Shown: in pieces, positions 13,155 through 25,680 of the stretch
How the letters are laid out: every line of letters starts with the position of its first letter
How positions within the stretch are numbered: position 1 is the stretch's first letter
Assembly: GCA_029207755.1 (NCBI GenBank)
Contig: JARCOQ010000017.1
Location: forward strand, 1,872,945-1,936,944
Direction: 5' to 3'
DNA from: Chamaea fasciata
Lineage: Eukaryota > Chordata > Aves > Passeriformes > Sylviidae
DNA: 64,000 nucleotides
The notes under the pieces: model-generated
The model's database searches: none
Told to the model about the DNA's origin: nothing
The model's input: the letters and a program-made list of their open reading frames with translations, nothing else
Made by a program: the position numbers and the translations under genes

Positions 13155-14111
13155 AAACACCACATGGCACAGCCCACTGCCATAACTGTTAATTTTTATG
13201 GGTTTCTGCTGTGTGGGTCTATGTGGATTATAAAAAAAAAACAAAACAAAAAACAACTTGGTGTTTTTCTAATTCTGCATCCTTGGCGCCAGCTCCCCCC
13301 GCTCCTGGATTGCCCAAAGCCTGCTAAAATCCCAACAATGGATCCTTTATTGCCCAAAACACCAAATTCCAGCAGCACCATACGCAGAGAGCTCCATATA
13401 GCATTGCCACTCCTGGCTGCGGGGAGGAGGGGGTGTGAAGTATTATAAAACAAATTATATCTGCCTCTTCGAGCAGTCACAGGGAAAAATGTCACCCTCA
13501 AGTTCAAAAGTTTCCTCTGAGTAATGCTTTCAGCATTGTTTCCCCTCAGGGGGACTCGTCCAACCCTTAGGAAATGTTGTCCCCACAGAGTTTGGTACAG
13601 TATATAGGGGTGCCAGAGCTAGTGACAAAAATTCCATGGAATTGCTTCAAGATTCCATGGTTTTTAAAGGGTTAATGCAGGGACCGTGCACACTCACCTT
13701 GCTCTGACTCTCACTGTGTTTTCTTGGGTAGCAGAAGTACCACACCATGTTCTACACCACAAAACTCCTCCCTGGGTGGCTTTTTCCCCTGGCAGCAGGA
13801 ATTCCGTGGTGTGTGTTACCAGTTAGACTCGATTCCTCCCTGGAATCTCTTACCCAGGGGGACAGCAGAGCAGATAACCTGCTGTGTCTCACAGGGAATT
13901 GCAGCGTTATTCACCCAGCACTCTTTTGGTCAAGCTGGAATTAGACCAGCATCATTTAACTCATTGAGAGATTTAGGGTTTGTTTGTGGTTTTTGTTTGT
14001 GTTTTTGTTTTGGGTTTTTTTGTTTGTGTTTTTGACCTGGTAAAAGTGAAAACTCAACAAATTCAATGAGAACATTTGGAGTTGTTCATGTCTAGGTCTG
14101 AACTAAGTGTC
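13155..14111. other. Non-coding, T/G-rich stretch at 13972-14033
   Basis: Holds an A-rich run near 13230-13256 and a T/G low-complexity stretch of GTTTTTGTTTG type. No gene or repeat family is recognised. Confidence 0.6.
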
Positions 14112-14505
14112 ACTTCCTTGGACACCTCCAGGGATGGGGATCCAAACCTCCCCGGGCACTTCCAAGCCCTGCCCACCCTTTCCATGGGGAAATTCCTGCT
14201 GGTGCCCACCCTGAGCTCCCCTGGCCCGGCCTGAGGCCGTTCCCTCCTCCTGTCCCTGTTCCCTGGGGCAGAGCCCGACCCCCCCGGCTGTCCCCTCCTG
14301 GCAGGGACTTGTGCGGAGCCCCCAGGTCCCCCCCGAGCCTCCTTTTCTCCAGGCTCAGCCCCTTGCCCAGCTCCCTCAGCCCCTCCTGGGGCTCCAGCCC
14401 CTTCCCAACCCCATCCCCTGCCCTGGACACGCTCCAGCCCCTCCTGCAGTGAGGGGCCAGAACTGGACACAGCACTCGAGGGGCCCCACACCAGTGCTCA
14501 GCACA
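14112..14505 (-). mobile_element. CR1-type LINE fragment
   Basis: Reverse-complement CR1 phrases include ACACCTCCAGGGATGGGG, GAGGCCGTTCCCTCCTCCTG, TTTTCTCCAGGCTCAGC and GTGAGGGGCCAGAACTGGAC followed by ACAGCACTCGAGG. It is GC-rich, about 390 bp long and the longest CR1 fragment in the window. It produces open frames on both strands that should not be annotated as genes. Confidence 0.88.
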
Positions 14506-14884
14506 GGAACAACAACAAAAAAAATAAAAGATAAAGTGGAAGTTTGTGGAAAATGAAGAATTAGTGCCACTAAAGTCTAAAATTGTCAGTATTTATCAAA
14601 CAAGCAGCAGTGCAGCAGCAGGAAAACCAGGATGTCGATATTCCTGTGAGGCTGCACTGGCCTGGGAGGTGACCGTGCTGAAGGTGGAGCAAATCTGTGT
14701 CTGCCCACTAAACACCAATTTATCAGCCACCTTCTCCTGGTCATTCCCACCCTGGAAATGCAGCTCCTCTCCAACTCTCCCCTGGCAAAGGCAATTTTAA
14801 AACAAAGCAGAACAAAGAAAAATGTGTTCCTGATATAATTATGCCTTCTGCAACTTAAATTCCAGGCACTCGGTTTCATCTCTT

Positions 14885-15510
14885 ACTTAAATGTATCTGT
14901 GTATTTTAATAGGAACATTCAGCTATGCTTTTATTAATGCAAAAACATTAAAGCACTATCCCTGAATACTAAAGCCTTAAAGGGCCGTTTCAAACAGAAC
15001 CTGTCATAAAATGTGCTCTCAAGCGTGTCCCCTTTAAGAGATTCAAGAATTAAATGTTCCCGTATGTGAATTTTATTTTGTACAGCACATTTGCTTTATG
15101 GCTACAATTAAGTTAGATGTGCCGATAACAATGTCTGCTTTCCATTTTAAATCGCACATTTCAGACACTCTGCATTGTTTTATTATCTAATCCACATGCT
15201 TTTAATTGCAATTATGGTCCCTTATGAGTCCCTTGGGAGGGTATGATTGCAATTAAAAATGTAATTTAAATGTTAATTAATTACATTCATTTTCTAAACT
15301 GGGAAAATTTCATTTATTATTTTCATGTGTTGTGCACTTATCCTAAATGCGTTACCTTCTAAATGTTTCTTTTTTTTTTTTTTTTCCAAATTAAGTGTTA
15401 TGTTTATAAAACAGGGTGTTTAATACCCTTTAAAATTTTGTTAGGATGTTTATACAAATTATTACTTTAAATTAATTGTTTCCAAGCTCCGTGCTCAATT
15501 TGTATTTGTC
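14885..15510. promoter_or_regulatory. Candidate AT-rich regulatory block, 15 kb
   Basis: Dense homeodomain-type cores occur here, including the palindrome TAATTGCAATTA (15203-15214), a second ATTGCAATTA (15246-15255) 41 bp away, and TTAATTAATTA near 15274. It is free of simple repeats apart from a T run near 15371-15385. It looks like a conserved non-coding element, but conservation is untested. Confidence 0.4.
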
Positions 15511-16976
15511 ATGCAAGCCAGAATAGAATTGGGGTTTATCTTCAGCTCAAATTATGTTAACATGGGAACCAAAAAAAGTTCATCAGCAGTCTGGACTCTT
15601 CCTGTGGGTATTCTCAGGCACTTTTTTGGGCAGAAGAGGATTTTTTGGGGTGATTTCAATGCCTTTGCTGATTTTCTTCCTGTGATTCAGTAGGATCAGG
15701 GAAAGAGGCTGAGCTCTGCCGTCGGCAGGAGCAGCTCAAAGCTCCGAGCAGGTTTTGCAACAAGTGTAACAGGCAGAGAGGGACGAGGAGCTGCTAAAGG
15801 GAGAAGGCAGAGAAGCAGGAATCTGATTCCTTAGAAATGAGAAAATTAAAAAACATACCACTAGAAAAACAGTAATTTCTATCCCCTTTCATCTAAATAC
15901 CAACCTGCAATCCCTGTGGCCAGGAAAACCAGCTCTTACACGTGAAACTGGGATTTGTAGGGAATCCCCTGACCTTAAGAGGCAAGGATTGATGAAAAAT
16001 TATCAGATATATTCCGAATGCTGAGCAGTCAGTGTTGCTCTGTCAGAAACCATCAGTATTCCAGTGTTTGGGATAAGAAAACTCCTTGAAATCTTCCCGG
16101 CACTGTCTGCCTTTGGTCACATCGGCACCTGCAGACCTGAGCCTGGAGGAGGGGGCAGCAATGCAGGAACCAAGTCAGGTACTCAAGGTTTTGAATCACT
16201 GGCCTCTGTAATTAAAAACTGATTAAAGATATCCTGATCCGTCCTTTTTGCTTTGCAAAATATATTCTCGTTACAAATTTGCGGTCAGTTCATTAAAAAA
16301 AAAAGAAGAGAAAAAATAGAAACTGTAATTTATTTTCTCTGAGAGCATCACAGAACAAACTAATTAAGTCAGGAAAATTTGGAATGATGATGTTCTGATA
16401 GATGAGCAGCTCCTCTGAAGAGGGAGATGAAGCTAAAGGATACAGCTGAAAGATTTTTATTTTAAATACTGCTGCCAGTTGTAGCTGCGCAGACACTCCT
16501 TAAGCCTTAAAAAAAAAAGGAGCCAAGTTCAACTAAACTGAAAAATATCTATTTTTCAATGGTGCAAGGCTGCTCACACAGCCTCTCGGATTGATTTCAC
16601 TAATTGCTAAGGAATTAAAACCGGGAAGCATTTTCTGTCGAATCAGTGCTGAGGGTTGCAGGTTTCTCCCGGAGAATCCATGGAGAGCAGGTACAGGCAC
16701 AGCAGGACGCAGAGCTGCTGGGTTTGATGAGGCAATTCCCAGGCAGGTGCTCGCAGGAATTTCACCCAGGCTGGAAGTGCTCGGGATCCCTGCGGTGCCC
16801 GGAGTGTCCCCTCGGCACTTCCATCTGGGCTCCCCGTTTGTGCCGTCTGTGCCCCTCACGTTTCCCTGCCTTTGCTGCTCCTCGCCGTGCAAAATGCTGG
16901 GCAGGCACTGCAGCTTTTGTGTCTTCAACTGGGGCGTTAAAACGGCAAAATAAAGGGAAGAAAAGAGGAAAAAAAA

Positions 16977-17019
16977 CCCCCCAAAAAACCCCAAAACCCC
17001 AAAGATAAAAATCCCCCCC
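16977..17019 (-). other. Potential G-quadruplex on the minus strand
   Basis: Four C runs of 6, 4, 4 and 7 bases (16977-16982, 16989-16992, 16997-17000, 17013-17019) read as four G runs on the minus strand, with loops of 6, 4 and 12 nt. The one long loop makes it a moderate candidate. The local sequence is a CCCCAAAA-type low-complexity stretch. Confidence 0.5.
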
Positions 17020-17639
17020 GCCGCCGCTTTTTCATTTGTGTTATTAATAACAAGGAAATATTAATTAATTCATAACTAGTAGGGAAACTCTGAGTCTGTT
17101 TTGCTTCTTTGTGTAGAGTTTATTTTTTTCCCTTCCCCTCTTCTCCCCTCCCAAAACACAAATATTTCTGAAGTGATAAAATCCCGCGAGTATTTTTAAT
17201 TTTCATTGATCCTTGAGTGCTCCAAAAGCTCTGCAGTCCCAGTAAGGCCAGCGAGATCCAGGCTGCCGGCAAGTGCTGCAGGAGCCCAGACATCCCTCAC
17301 TGCCCCACTCCAGGCTCTGGGGGCCTCATCAGAGCTGCACAACTCTGGAATTTGCTGCATCCATTTGGGATGCTGCAGTTTCATTTTGTGATGAGGAGAT
17401 CAAAACAATTACCTGGCTCCTGATAACCCTCATTGACTATCTATTGAGAGAATCAGCTCCTAAATAAATTACTATTGTACTTTTAAAGCTGTGCGTGACA
17501 TGTCCTACTTACTGCGTGACCCAGATAATTTCCATAAATTAACCTCCTTTACCTTCCATTTCCTCTGCCATCCTGCTGTTACCTTCCCACAACTGCTCCA
17601 TCACCAGCAACTCACCCACTGGATGGAGAAGACAGTGAT

Positions 17640-17790
17640 GCTGTGCCGAGTCTTAAAGTGACATTAAGAACTTACCTGCCTAAGTGTTCATTTGCATCTT
17701 GCTCACTAGACTTGTCATAGAGCTGGGGAGATAATATATTATGAGATGTGTACTGAATTAGCTGTCAATTGTAGTGAAGCTCTCCCTTAA
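17640..17790. promoter_or_regulatory. Candidate regulatory block with consensus octamer, 17.7 kb
   Basis: It contains ATTTGCAT (17690-17697), the POU/Oct octamer, in complex AT-rich sequence between a GC-richer stretch and a T-rich run. The single octamer is weak evidence by itself. Confidence 0.25.
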
Positions 17791-17830
17791 CTGTGTGAGG
17801 AGAAAGCTCTTGAATGAGCCTCAATCTTGC

Positions 17831-17868
17831 CTTTTTTTTTTTTCTTTCTTTCTTTTTTTTTTTTTTTT
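17831..17868 (+). repeat. Poly(T)/(TTTC)n run
   Basis: T tracts with three CTTT interruptions, just downstream of the octamer-containing block. Confidence 0.93.
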
Positions 17869-20800
17869 CAGCTGAGATGTTTCATTTTAGTCACCCAACC
17901 CCAGCCAATTTTATTAAGTCTGCTGTCAGCTGTGACCCCTGCTGAGGACTGGCAGGGCTGAAACAGTCATGCTGCCTGATGTCATTTGTGGCAGCTCCAG
18001 ATCCCACTCCTGCTTAGGCACCCAGGGCTCTGTTCCTGCAGCGCCACAATACCAGGGAAGACGGATAAAAATCCACTTTGTGTCCTCAGTGCTCTGTGCT
18101 GGTCCAGCCAGCGAGGGAGGCTGGGTGAGGGTGGGCATGGAGTGTCCTCGGCAAGGTTTGGATGGTCCGTGCTGGGCTGTGGGAGCAGCTGGGAGCACGG
18201 AGAACCTCAGTGCATTGGGAGCCTTGTCTGGGCAGCGCGTCCCTGCTCGTGCTGCTGTGGAGTCAGGGCTTCTCCCACACCCAGGGAGCATCACCTGCTG
18301 CTTCGTCACTGCTGTTTCCAGGGATCAGCTCGTCTCGGGAATTCCTCTGCTGTGCTTGACAAGCAAAAAGAGCAAGTCTCCTTGTCTTCCTTGGGTACAA
18401 CCCCTGCAGGTGCATGGAGGGGCTGGCACAGGGCAGAGCCGCAGGACAGAACTGCAGCAGACTGGGTTTGGACGGAGATGTGCAGTTCCAGCCTCCCTGG
18501 GCACCCCTGCCCCGTGACTGGGATGGGAACGGGTGCGCCATGTGCCTCGTCGCATCCTGCAGACAGGGAGCAGACACACCTCAAACTCGGAAATCCCAAC
18601 TGCAGCCGCCTGAGATCACGGTGTGCTATATTCTTTACACGCCAAAGAAAGTTTAAATCCTGCAAGAGTCATACTTTATCGTCAAGGTAACCAGAATAGG
18701 TTCACCAACAATTTACGTGGCTCTTAAGTCTATTTACATGCTTGTTTACTTGGCTTTTCTCTCCGAGGAACAAAGTAGTTACCTTAGCAACTGCCTCCTG
18801 GCAGGGCTGCGGTGCCGGGGAGGAGCCTCTGCCCGCAGCTCGCAGCCCCGTGGGCACATCTGGCCGACCCCCGCCCGGGCACTGCTGGCCTCTTTGGGGT
18901 TTGGGGCTGGTTTGGCATCCCAGAGGAGCGCTGAGATGTCTCTGGGCCTCCCCGGCTTTGCTGGAGCTGTGCCAGGACAGTGCCAAGGCAGGGATGGGGA
19001 GATGGCAGGGATGTGTTGGGAAAGGAGGAGGGGTCTGCCCTGCTGCACCTCAGGGTGGCTCTCGGCCCCTTTTATGTACCAGGTGTCACCAGGTGTCCCC
19101 AGAAAGGACCATTGCTCCAGTAACCAACCCACCTCGCCCTTGGGATCCTGCCTGTCGCGGCAGGAAAGGTTAAACAAAAAGAGGAATCCTAGGATGGGAT
19201 GTAGGGACACGCTGGGCAAAGGAGTCATTAGCTCTGCTTGACAACTGGGAGACTTTGCTGCTTCTGTGCCCTCATCTGCCCCTGGAGTTTTGTTCTTCAT
19301 CAGCTTCTGCTCTGCTCAGCAGCACCTGCAGGGAGCAGGGGCAGGTGAGATCCCAGCCATCCTTTTTCCTTCCTTGCTTTTCTTGCCACAGAAGATTCAA
19401 CCTGAACTGCTGCCTGGGCAAACTCCCAAAAGTTCAGCAAATGCACTCACCACTCAGGCTGTGTTTGTGTCCTTGTTGTAGCAGTATTTATGAGAGAGTT
19501 GCTTCATCAAATACCCTCATTTTATTTGCTTTCCATTCTCGTTTTATTTTAATTTGGTAACTGCATCGAGACTTCAGTCTGACTGCAAGGCAACTCTTAT
19601 TCTAGAAAATAAATCACTTTCCTTGAATGATCGGGGCCAGATTTTTGAGGGTAGTTACACATCTTGAGAAGAAATCCTAGTAGGATTTTCAAAAGAACCT
19701 CAGCAGATTAAAGCCTTGATTCTTTTTTAACCTGCTTAAACACTTGTAAAATTGCTGCTAAGACTCTACCTGCACTTCAACCTTCCTGCTTACCTTTGAA
19801 TACTTGCCCTTTTTTAAAACACGTTCTCCCAACTCCCATTTCTCAATTCCATTTCCACCCCTTTTCCCAAAATCCCGATGTGACATCCATCTCCATTCTT
19901 GCTGTGCTCTTCAGAGTTTTTTAATAATGTGACTTGCATTATTTTCGTCTCTTTTTATTCATTATATTACTGCTCTATCGAATTTAATTTATTTTGCTTT
20001 TCCTTTGGAGCACAATCCCAACATGCTGTTGTCAGCCCAGCTCCTAAACAGGTCTGCTGCAGTATCCATCCTGCAATATTGCAGTAATTAGTGAGTAATA
20101 TCGATAATAATTGCTTTTTACAGTTTTTTAGCACGGAGATGTTTTCCTCCCCTTGAGCCTGTGTGTGAGGCAGACTAATGGCCTGGTTTCTACAGCAAAA
20201 GACTTATAGGCCTGGAGTTCCCAAACCATTTTTCAGCCTCCTCCGGAGGTGACAGGTATCCTTTAGCCCTGGGGAAAGCCTCCTGTCCAGCCTGGCACTG
20301 TCCTGAGCCTCTCCATCAATCCCCTGGCTGCTCCCAGAGCTGGGAGCAGTGGGAAGAGGAGCTCCCTCCAGCAGTGCTGCCGCGCAGGGAGCTCAGGGGC
20401 TGATTTTGATCCATTACCCAGCAGAGGAGTTGGGTGTCCTGACCAGAGAACTCCAGGAAATCTGTTAGCTCCTCCACGCTTTGGGGTGAAGGGATTATTC
20501 TGCTTTGGCCTAATCTGTGGAGCAGTGCTAAAATCAATATTAAACTTGGCCTGTGCCTGTGCCTCGCTCCTGCTGGGAGCACATTGTCCAGGCTCGGGTT
20601 CCGCAGCGCAGCTCCCGCCGCGGATCTGGCGCTGGCAGCTGGTGCCTTTCCACCAGGAAACCCCCGGAGCTGAGGGGACATGTGCAGAGCATCCTGTGCC
20701 TCCTACCCTGCTTGTCATGTTCTTCATCCAAGGCAAGTCACTCAGCCAAGCAGAAAGCAGCCTAATCCCAGCACAGACTGAAACCTCTCGCGGAGGATCC

Positions 20801-22204
20801 CCGCAGAATTGAACAGCCACCAGCGCTGCATACAAGAGTGAAACGCTGGAGACAGCCGGGCTTTTTCCCTGATTTTTTTTTTTCCCTGAAATCTCGTAGC
20901 AGGTTCTCTCCTGCTTCACGCTGCCTCCAGGAGTGGGTGTGTTTACTTACTCAGACACTAATGACAACCAATAAAAAAGACTGTTTCCCACCCAAAAACT
21001 TCAAGGGCTTAGCCAAAGCTGTTTAAAAAGTGACTCCCACTTTTCGGGATGACAGGGAAGTGAGTGGCCCCAGCTATGGATTTGTTTCTGTGCCCAAACT
21101 CCATTAACTGCCAAGTCCCAGAGCCCCTCCTTCCCTACTCTTTATAAGATCTTGCTATAAAAAGAGCTTTCCCTGAGTTGTGTCCCACTCACTCAGCCAC
21201 GCTTGGCACTTTCCAGGGGATCCTTCAGGAACACTTGGCTGATCTCCAGCTGCTCCTTTACCTTTGTAGCTTTCCTCACACTTTCTCTTCTCTGGCTCAT
21301 TTTCAGTTTGAAGTTCCCAAAGCCCTTCTGAGCAAATCCATCCTCTTTGCCAGATCTTTCCCTTTGTGAGCTGGAGCTGGCAGTGTGGCGCAGAGGGACC
21401 CAGCAGAGCGGCACATCAGCTGTGAGATGGGCAGAATTCTTCCACTGGAGCCTCCCAGGGATTCCCAGCCCGGCAGCTCTGCCTGAGGGTGACACCCTGC
21501 AGGCCTTGGAGCCAGGCTGGATATGGCCTGGGATGTGTTTGGAGGAGAGTTTGCTGCCAGACTTGACATTGGGAAGTTGCGTTTGCACCTCGGATTCCCC
21601 TGTTGTAAGTTTTTCTCTGTCAGCCTTTCCCCCTTTATGATCATTTTCCAGGGGAGTGGCTACTCACGATGCTGCTTTGGAAATGAACATCGGGGGCCTG
21701 TTTATCCAGTGCCACTGAAAATTCACCTTCCACTGCAGGTGTGCACAGTGGTGTGACCCATTTTCTCTGCTTTACAAAGGTTTGAAACCTTTCCTCTTCC
21801 TGTGATGAGCTCAGGCCAATTAGCCACCACAAACCTACTCCTACATGGATTTCCTTGTATGCTTTCCTTCCACTGAGGCTGTAAAGAAAGCCCAGGGATG
21901 GCTGCTCATGTCTAGAAAGAACTCAGAAGTCATTATCTTTTTTGTAGTGCCGTGGGTGACTGTGGACAATTTTGTGTTTCCTTGGTGGCAATTCCAATCC
22001 CTTCTCTTACACTTCCTTGGCTGCACAGGCAGTCTGGAGATAACTCCTGTGTGATTTACTCCCTTCACAAGTCACCTTCATCTCACCGCCCCTTGCTTTT
22101 TCCTGGCCAAATGGTGTGGAAGAGGAGGAGTGGTCAGTGCTTCCAAGGCTGGCTCAGGAGAAGTTTCTGTGGCCAGCTGTTCCAGCACCCTGCCTGACCT
22201 TCAC

Positions 22205-22363
22205 CAAGCCACGTGCCTTGGCTCTGGCTCAGTTTCCCCATCTGTAAAGGGCTAGGAACATTTGCAGAGCATTTTGCGTTGTTACTAGTTCTTCATGGAG
22301 CTGTGAAATGTGGTGAACACTGAGATGCTGTAAAAGTACAAAGCATTATTGTTATTATTAAAC
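22205..22363 (+). mobile_element. MIR/L2-type retroposon 3' relic
   Basis: The phrase CTCAGTTTCCCCATCTGTAA, then about 110 bp later GATGCTGTAAAAGTACAAAG and a terminal TTATTGTTATTATTA, is the shared 3'-end pattern of L2 LINEs and CORE-SINEs (MIR). Such relics are old and known in amniote genomes. L2 and MIR cannot be separated on this portion alone. Confidence 0.7.
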
Positions 22364-25300
22364 TCTGGAGGTGGAAGGAGCTGGCCCATAAGGTGCTTCC
22401 TCCATCAGTCCTTCAGATCCAACACAGAATTGACATTCTGCTTTTGCAGAGGGTTAATGGGTGTGTTTTAAATAAACCCAAGAGCTGGAGGAGCCCCTTG
22501 CAAAGGCATGAAGCTGATGACATCTTAAATTTCTCTGATTTCTCTCAGTGTAAAGCAGAATTTCTCCGTGCGGCGCTTCCCCAGCAGCTCTGCCAAAGTC
22601 ACTTGCAATCGGCCCTGTGCTCTTACCCTCCAATAAACAGGAGACACAGGGCCACTGTAATGGCTTGACAATACTTGCACACCCCGGGGTTCTGCTGCTC
22701 TCATGGAGGGAAAGAAAAAAAAAAAAAAAAAAGAATGTCATGGACAAATGAATGTTGACAGTGGCCATACCAAACAATTCAAGGAAAAATTGCAGTTTTA
22801 TCCGTATTGCTGCTGCCTTTGTCAATACTTTAAAGATGGTTCTTATTTCAGAGCAGGTATTGATTGTGTATAGGTTGGGCCCCCGGTTCCATTTGTCATT
22901 TCTGATATTACGGCGTGTTATCGTTTAGAGCTGTAATGGGAGAGGTGGCTGAGCTCAAAGCAAGCTGGTTGTCTGAAGCTTTGATAAATGGCTAGATGGT
23001 CTTCGTTTCTGCAGCAGTGAGCAGTTGGCTGCTATTTGCTTTACCTTTTATCCAAGAATAACTGTGTGATGGGTTCTGGAAGTGAACAGTATCATTTTGT
23101 CAGATGTGGTTCAGAACTAGCCGGGTGGTCCTAGCAAAGCAGCCGAGGGATTTTTAACACCCGACAGGATGCGAGCAAAGGCTCTGGATAAATCTGAAAC
23201 AATTCTGGCTCCACATGGCTGCTTTGGTGGAAAAGTTCTCAGGGTTGTTTTTTAAGGTGAGAGGACAGGAAATGCTGGGGGCTGGGGTGGGGAGGGGTGG
23301 TGCTCTTAAAAGCAGCTCTATTCCTATGGAAGGATCTGAGCAGGGAGATCAGAAGACAATAGGTGGATTAGATTTCTTTGATGAACTTACAAACTTGCAA
23401 ATTTTTTGCAGATCTAAATGAAAGGTCTGCTTTTCAGATGCAGCCAATGGCCCCACCCCAGGCTCTGCAGAGCAGCCTGTACAATGTGCTGGGAGTCTGC
23501 AGCACCGGGCAGGCAGGGAGGCAGCACACTCTGCATTCCTTCCCTCTGCATCACGTACGTTTCCCGAGGTTTTGGTGGTGCTTTTGTGAAATCGTGTCTG
23601 TTTGTCGAACTCACAGCGCAGGGTTGCTCTGGAGCTGGGTTCCACTTCAGTGGAATCACCCGGAGTCTGGAAATGGCAAACGCTCCCCTTTCCCAGTAAC
23701 AGACATGGTAATATCCTGGTTTTGTGGAAGCCCTTCTATCGCATTTTGGGGCACAAAACCAGGATGACACCTGCGGATGCTTCATGTCCTGATTCTCTTG
23801 AGTCAGACAGGTTTAATCTATGATTTGAGTTTGGCCTGGTGCAACACCGAGGTCTGCTTAAATTGCTAAACCTGTCCCAAGCCAACGTTTCTCAGCAATT
23901 GTAGGCAGGGGAATGCACTGAAATTCTCTCTCCCTGTTTTGACAACTCAGCGGCAATAACTCCACGCCCGCTGCCAGCGTGCTTGGATGGGGGCAGCGTT
24001 CAGTGCAGTTTTGGAGCTCTCCTCCAGTGCTTCTGAATCAGCAGCGAAGAGTCTTTACAGGTTGGCTCTTGAGCCTTCGGTACCTACCCTTCATTAACCT
24101 GATAATCAATGAGACGCTGCTCCCTGTTCCCGCCTGGAGTAGATTGAAACGGGAGCTCTTAATCCTGCCACTGAAGCTGAATTGCTGGGACAAGTAGCAG
24201 CAGATTGATTCCACCACTTCTTTCAGAGAAATCACTAAAGGCTGTTCAAGCCCCAGAACAGCTGCAGCTCCGGTACAGCTCCCAGCACCAAAGGCAGGGG
24301 AGCTCTGCCTTTGTGTCCCGGGAGAACAGAAGTTACCTTTTCTGGCGTGGAAATAGAAACAAACAGAAGGGTTAGAAGCCACTCCTGCAACTCTTAGTCC
24401 TACGAGTAGCACAAAGGTTCCCCAAGTCCCTGTTATCTGTGAGATATCTGTTAGCTCTCAGCTTGTGATAAACTGTATAAGCGCAGGAAAAGTTGATGTG
24501 CATTTGTAGGAGTGAGGAGATAACGAGGACCATGAGCAAATAGAAAAGAAACCAATAAGTTGTTAAACCTATGCAGCAGATACTGGGTCTCTGTAAAGTG
24601 GGAACCGCACTGAAATTCCCCCCAGCTCCCTCAAGAGCCAAATCCTGGCTTTGGGGGCTCTTTGGGAAGGTTGAGTCAGCTCTGGAGCCTCTCTTTGATT
24701 GTGCCAGGGGAAGATTTCTGAGTGTTCAGTGCAGCCCAACAAACGGGCTGTGCTCGTAGTCTGTCAACATAACATCACCTCAGGAGACCTGGCTCCCCTT
24801 TTCGAGCCCAAACAGGAGCAGATAATCAGTCGTGGTGTTTTGTGTAACACCTCACACCTCCTGTCGGGCTGCGTGTGCTTTAAAGGTCACTTTGCACTCT
24901 TCACACAAACAGACTGGTTTGTGTCCCTGGCCAAAAAACATCCCTGCTCAAAAATCTGCTCCTCTCCGGGCCCCAAAGATGACTGAATTTCAATGAGGCT
25001 TTATTCTTCAAAATGAAAGGTGCTGTCTACCAGTAAAATATTGTTCTATTAAATTCAGCCCATGGCAGATCCACTACTGAGGGCTATTGAGGCAAATAAG
25101 AGCAGGGTGATGGCAGTGTGTGGTCATAAAGTTGCAATATTCAAAAATGTAGAAAAAGCAGGTTGTCAGATTTCAATAAAGCAGTGGAAATGAATAGATA
25201 CATCTCAGAGCTGGTTGCTTCCTAGTGGGATGGAATTTGAATAATAATATCACACTTGAACCAAGCTGGGGCTGGATTAATGGCTGGCAGAGGCTGAGCC

Positions 25301-25489
25301 CCGGCGTGGTGGGGCTGCAGCAGCAGCAGCACCGCTGGAGGTGTTCTGATGACACCCAGAGCACTTCTGCTCGTTTGCACACAGGACAGCAAAACCAGGC
25401 CGCGGGGAAACGGGGAATTATTGCTTTAAGCTGCGATTTTCAACAAAGAAATCTCGCCGTTCCAAACTGTCTAGACCTTTAAAAATAAA

Positions 25490-25680
25490 AGATGTGCAGT
25501 ATTTACAATGCTCTTCAGTATTCATGAGGCTTTGCTGCTTGTTGTAAGGCGAGATGAAAACAATACTCAGTAGATTTTCATAAGTGACACGCAACTGTAA
25601 GATTGATAGATGATGTGGATTTAATGTATGTGGAGTTCAGCGCCGACATAAAAGCTGTGATGTACCCAAACACGGGGTTT
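25490..25680. promoter_or_regulatory. Candidate conserved non-coding block, 25.5 kb
   Basis: Repeat-free, complex AT-rich sequence with several ATTA/TAAT-like cores and no open frame of interest, bordered by GC-richer DNA. Its texture is compatible with a developmental enhancer. Nothing more specific can be read. Confidence 0.25.

Larger units (their letters stand above)
15511..22204. other. Non-coding, GC-rich chance open frames
   Basis: The 18-19.3 and 20.2-21.6 kb parts are GC-rich and carry overlapping open frames of up to 234 codons on both strands, with no domain, splice-consistent homology or codon signature I recognise. A 10-bp-arm inverted repeat with a 2-nt centre lies at 20328-20349. 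No gene is supported. Confidence 0.55.

Noticed and set aside
12396..13448. 350-codon open frame and overlapping frames of 179 and 210 codons
   Set aside because: They are produced by the 8-bp minisatellite, which keeps every forward frame open. The predicted peptide is a monotonous Cys/Pro/Val/His/Ser repeat without any known domain.
14063..14491. 142- and 121-codon minus-strand open frames
   Set aside because: They lie in the CR1-type fragment, outside the reverse-transcriptase region, and do not read as CR1 protein.
17969..18690. Open frames of up to 234 codons on the + strand and 127 on the minus strand
   Set aside because: GC-rich chance frames with no recognised family and no support from splice or promoter context.
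20328..20349. Inverted repeat with 10-bp arms and 2-nt centre as a possible miRNA hairpin or terminator
   Set aside because: Too short for a pre-miRNA (22 bp in all), and the concept of a rho-independent terminator does not apply here.
20263..20919. 218-codon minus-strand open frame
   Set aside because: Overlaps other open frames on both strands. The composition looks like random GC-rich translation. The start and end do not match any family.
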